A stretch of DNA of 6,950 nt from an uncultured Chitinophagaceae bacterium (GTDB taxonomy: Bacteria > Bacteroidota > Bacteroidia > Chitinophagales > Chitinophagaceae): positions 1-6,950 of the forward strand of contig CAMPGT010000208.1 in the NCBI GenBank assembly GCA_946885665.1, in the 5' to 3' direction. The first letter of the stretch is position 1. Every line of letters begins with the position of its first letter. The notes under the pieces were generated by a model, which was not told where the DNA came from, did no database searches, and saw only the letters and a program-made list of their open reading frames with translations. A program made the translations under genes and the position numbers. Shown piece after piece: positions 6,686-6,950 of this stretch.

Positions 6686-6844
6686 ATGAATAAGGAACAA
6701 CAAACAATATCCGGAAAAACCAAAAGTCCAGATCCGAAAAACCAATCCAAAATCCAGTTAAACCAGGTTCCGGTTTCATTGATCAGCGTAAAAAACCAAT
6801 ATCCACTTAATCCGATGGAAAGCCTTAAAATTTGTACCTATTGA
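6686..6844 (+). CDS. Possible small protein of 52 residues (hypothetical)
   Basis: An ATG at 6686 opens 52 codons to the TGA at 6842-6844. The peptide starts MNKEQQTISGKTKSPDPKNQ and is polar, rich in Lys, Asn, Gln, Ser and Pro, with no membrane segment, signal peptide or recognised domain. The frame is open further upstream to an ATG at 6611, but the predicted promoter at 6644-6674 places the RNA start a few bases before 6686, which would favour the short form and give a nearly leaderless message. A terminator follows 37 bases after the stop. Against it: part of the sequence is an imperfect tandem repeat, the composition is unremarkable, and nothing resembles it from memory. It may equally be a non-coding part of a small RNA or a leader. 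Confidence 0.2.
   Translation: MNKEQQTISGKTKSPDPKNQSKIQLNQVPVSLISVKNQYPLNPMESLKICTY
6709..6757 (+). repeat. Imperfect tandem duplication, two copies of about 24 bases
   Basis: Positions 6709-6731 (ATCCGGAAAAACCAAAAG..) and 6732-6757 (ATCCGAAAAACCAATCC..) share ATCCG, a run GAAAAACCAA, and the end TCCAG, with one or a few bases gained or lost. The copies are adjacent. It is probably a local slippage duplication. Confidence 0.4.
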
Positions 6845-6881
6845 TGGCCAAGTTGAGATGTTAAGGTTGTACAAAGTTCTT

Positions 6882-6914
6882 AAGCAGCCCTGCGCAAGCG
6901 GGGCTGCTTTTTTT
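6882..6914 (+). terminator. Strong intrinsic terminator with GCAA tetraloop
   Basis: AAGCAGCCCTGC (6882-6893) pairs with GCGGGGCTGCTT (6898-6909) to give a 12-base stem with one internal G-U pair. It is closed by the loop GCAA (6894-6897), a stable GNRA tetraloop. Seven T residues (6908-6914) follow the stem on the + strand. On the - strand no T-run follows, so it acts for + strand transcription. No recognised + strand gene lies upstream within the 438-base gap, so it ends either a short transcript from the promoter at 6644-6674 or a leader as an attenuator. Confidence 0.88.
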
Positions 6915-6950
6915 GCGGCAATCGGACTGTAGTTGTTCTTTGCTCCCGGG

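Larger units (their letters stand above)
6513..6950. other. 438-base region without a recognisable gene
   Basis: No known protein family is seen on either strand. The part next to the SDR start (6513-6640) should hold the SDR promoter, but I find only a 7-of-8 match to TAnnTTTG on the - strand (TACATTTA) without a correctly spaced TTG. The + strand holds a promoter match, a possible short ORF, a potential pseudoknot and a strong terminator, listed separately. Nothing is recognised in 6915-6950 after the terminator. Confidence 0.6.

Noticed and set aside
6526..6779. Two - strand frames of 74 and 69 codons upstream of the SDR gene
   Set aside because: They overlap each other in different frames, lack a plausible start context, and give low-complexity aromatic-rich translations without a domain.
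1..6950. CRISPR array, transposase, phage genes, toxin-antitoxin or defence system
   Set aside because: No spaced direct repeats, no transposase or integrase motifs and no paired small toxin-antitoxin frames were found on either strand.

Overview
The window looks like a chromosomal segment of a Bacteroidota bacterium, most likely in or near the Chitinophagaceae. The reasons are protein character (DUF1080 lipoprotein, lipid-anchored cytochrome c, HSDL2-like SDR), A-rich leaders without Shine-Dalgarno sites, and one match to the Bacteroidota promoter pattern TTG-N20-TAnnTTTG. The family-level placement is inference from remembered protein similarity, not a search.

Left part (2-1737, + strand): three co-directional genes form the tail of an operon that enters from the left. 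They are the C-terminal part of a sugar phosphate isomerase/epimerase-like TIM barrel, a lipoprotein class I cytochrome c, and a lipoprotein with a DUF1080 (3-keto-disaccharide hydrolase) domain. The set fits an oxidative route of glycoside breakdown: C3 of a sugar is oxidised, electrons pass to a cytochrome c, and a DUF1080 enzyme cleaves the 3-keto-glycoside. The dehydrogenase would lie outside the window.

Middle (1743-2189, + strand): a long imperfect hairpin built from GGCARTR heptamers lies just downstream of the DUF1080 gene. An ArsC/Spx-type thioredoxin-fold gene follows. Its family-expected first codon is ATT, and no ATG, GTG or TTG lies in frame upstream of its CxxC motif.

Right-centre (2236-6512, - strand): in transcription order, an HSDL2-like short-chain dehydrogenase, a UvrD/PcrA-type superfamily 1 helicase and an exported metallo-beta-lactamase-fold hydrolase. 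Gaps are 28 and 49 bases, so they may be co-transcribed, although their functions are unrelated. The last gene converges on the ArsC/Spx-like gene.

Right end (6513-6950): no recognisable protein family. It contains a good promoter match (6644-6674), a possible 52-codon small ORF, a potential H-type pseudoknot and a very strong GCAA-capped intrinsic terminator (6882-6914), all on the + strand. This resembles a short stand-alone transcript (small RNA or small mRNA) or an attenuated leader of a gene beyond the window. It is the least explained part of the window. I see no CRISPR array, tRNA, rRNA, transposase or defence system here, and most of the window is ordinary chromosome.
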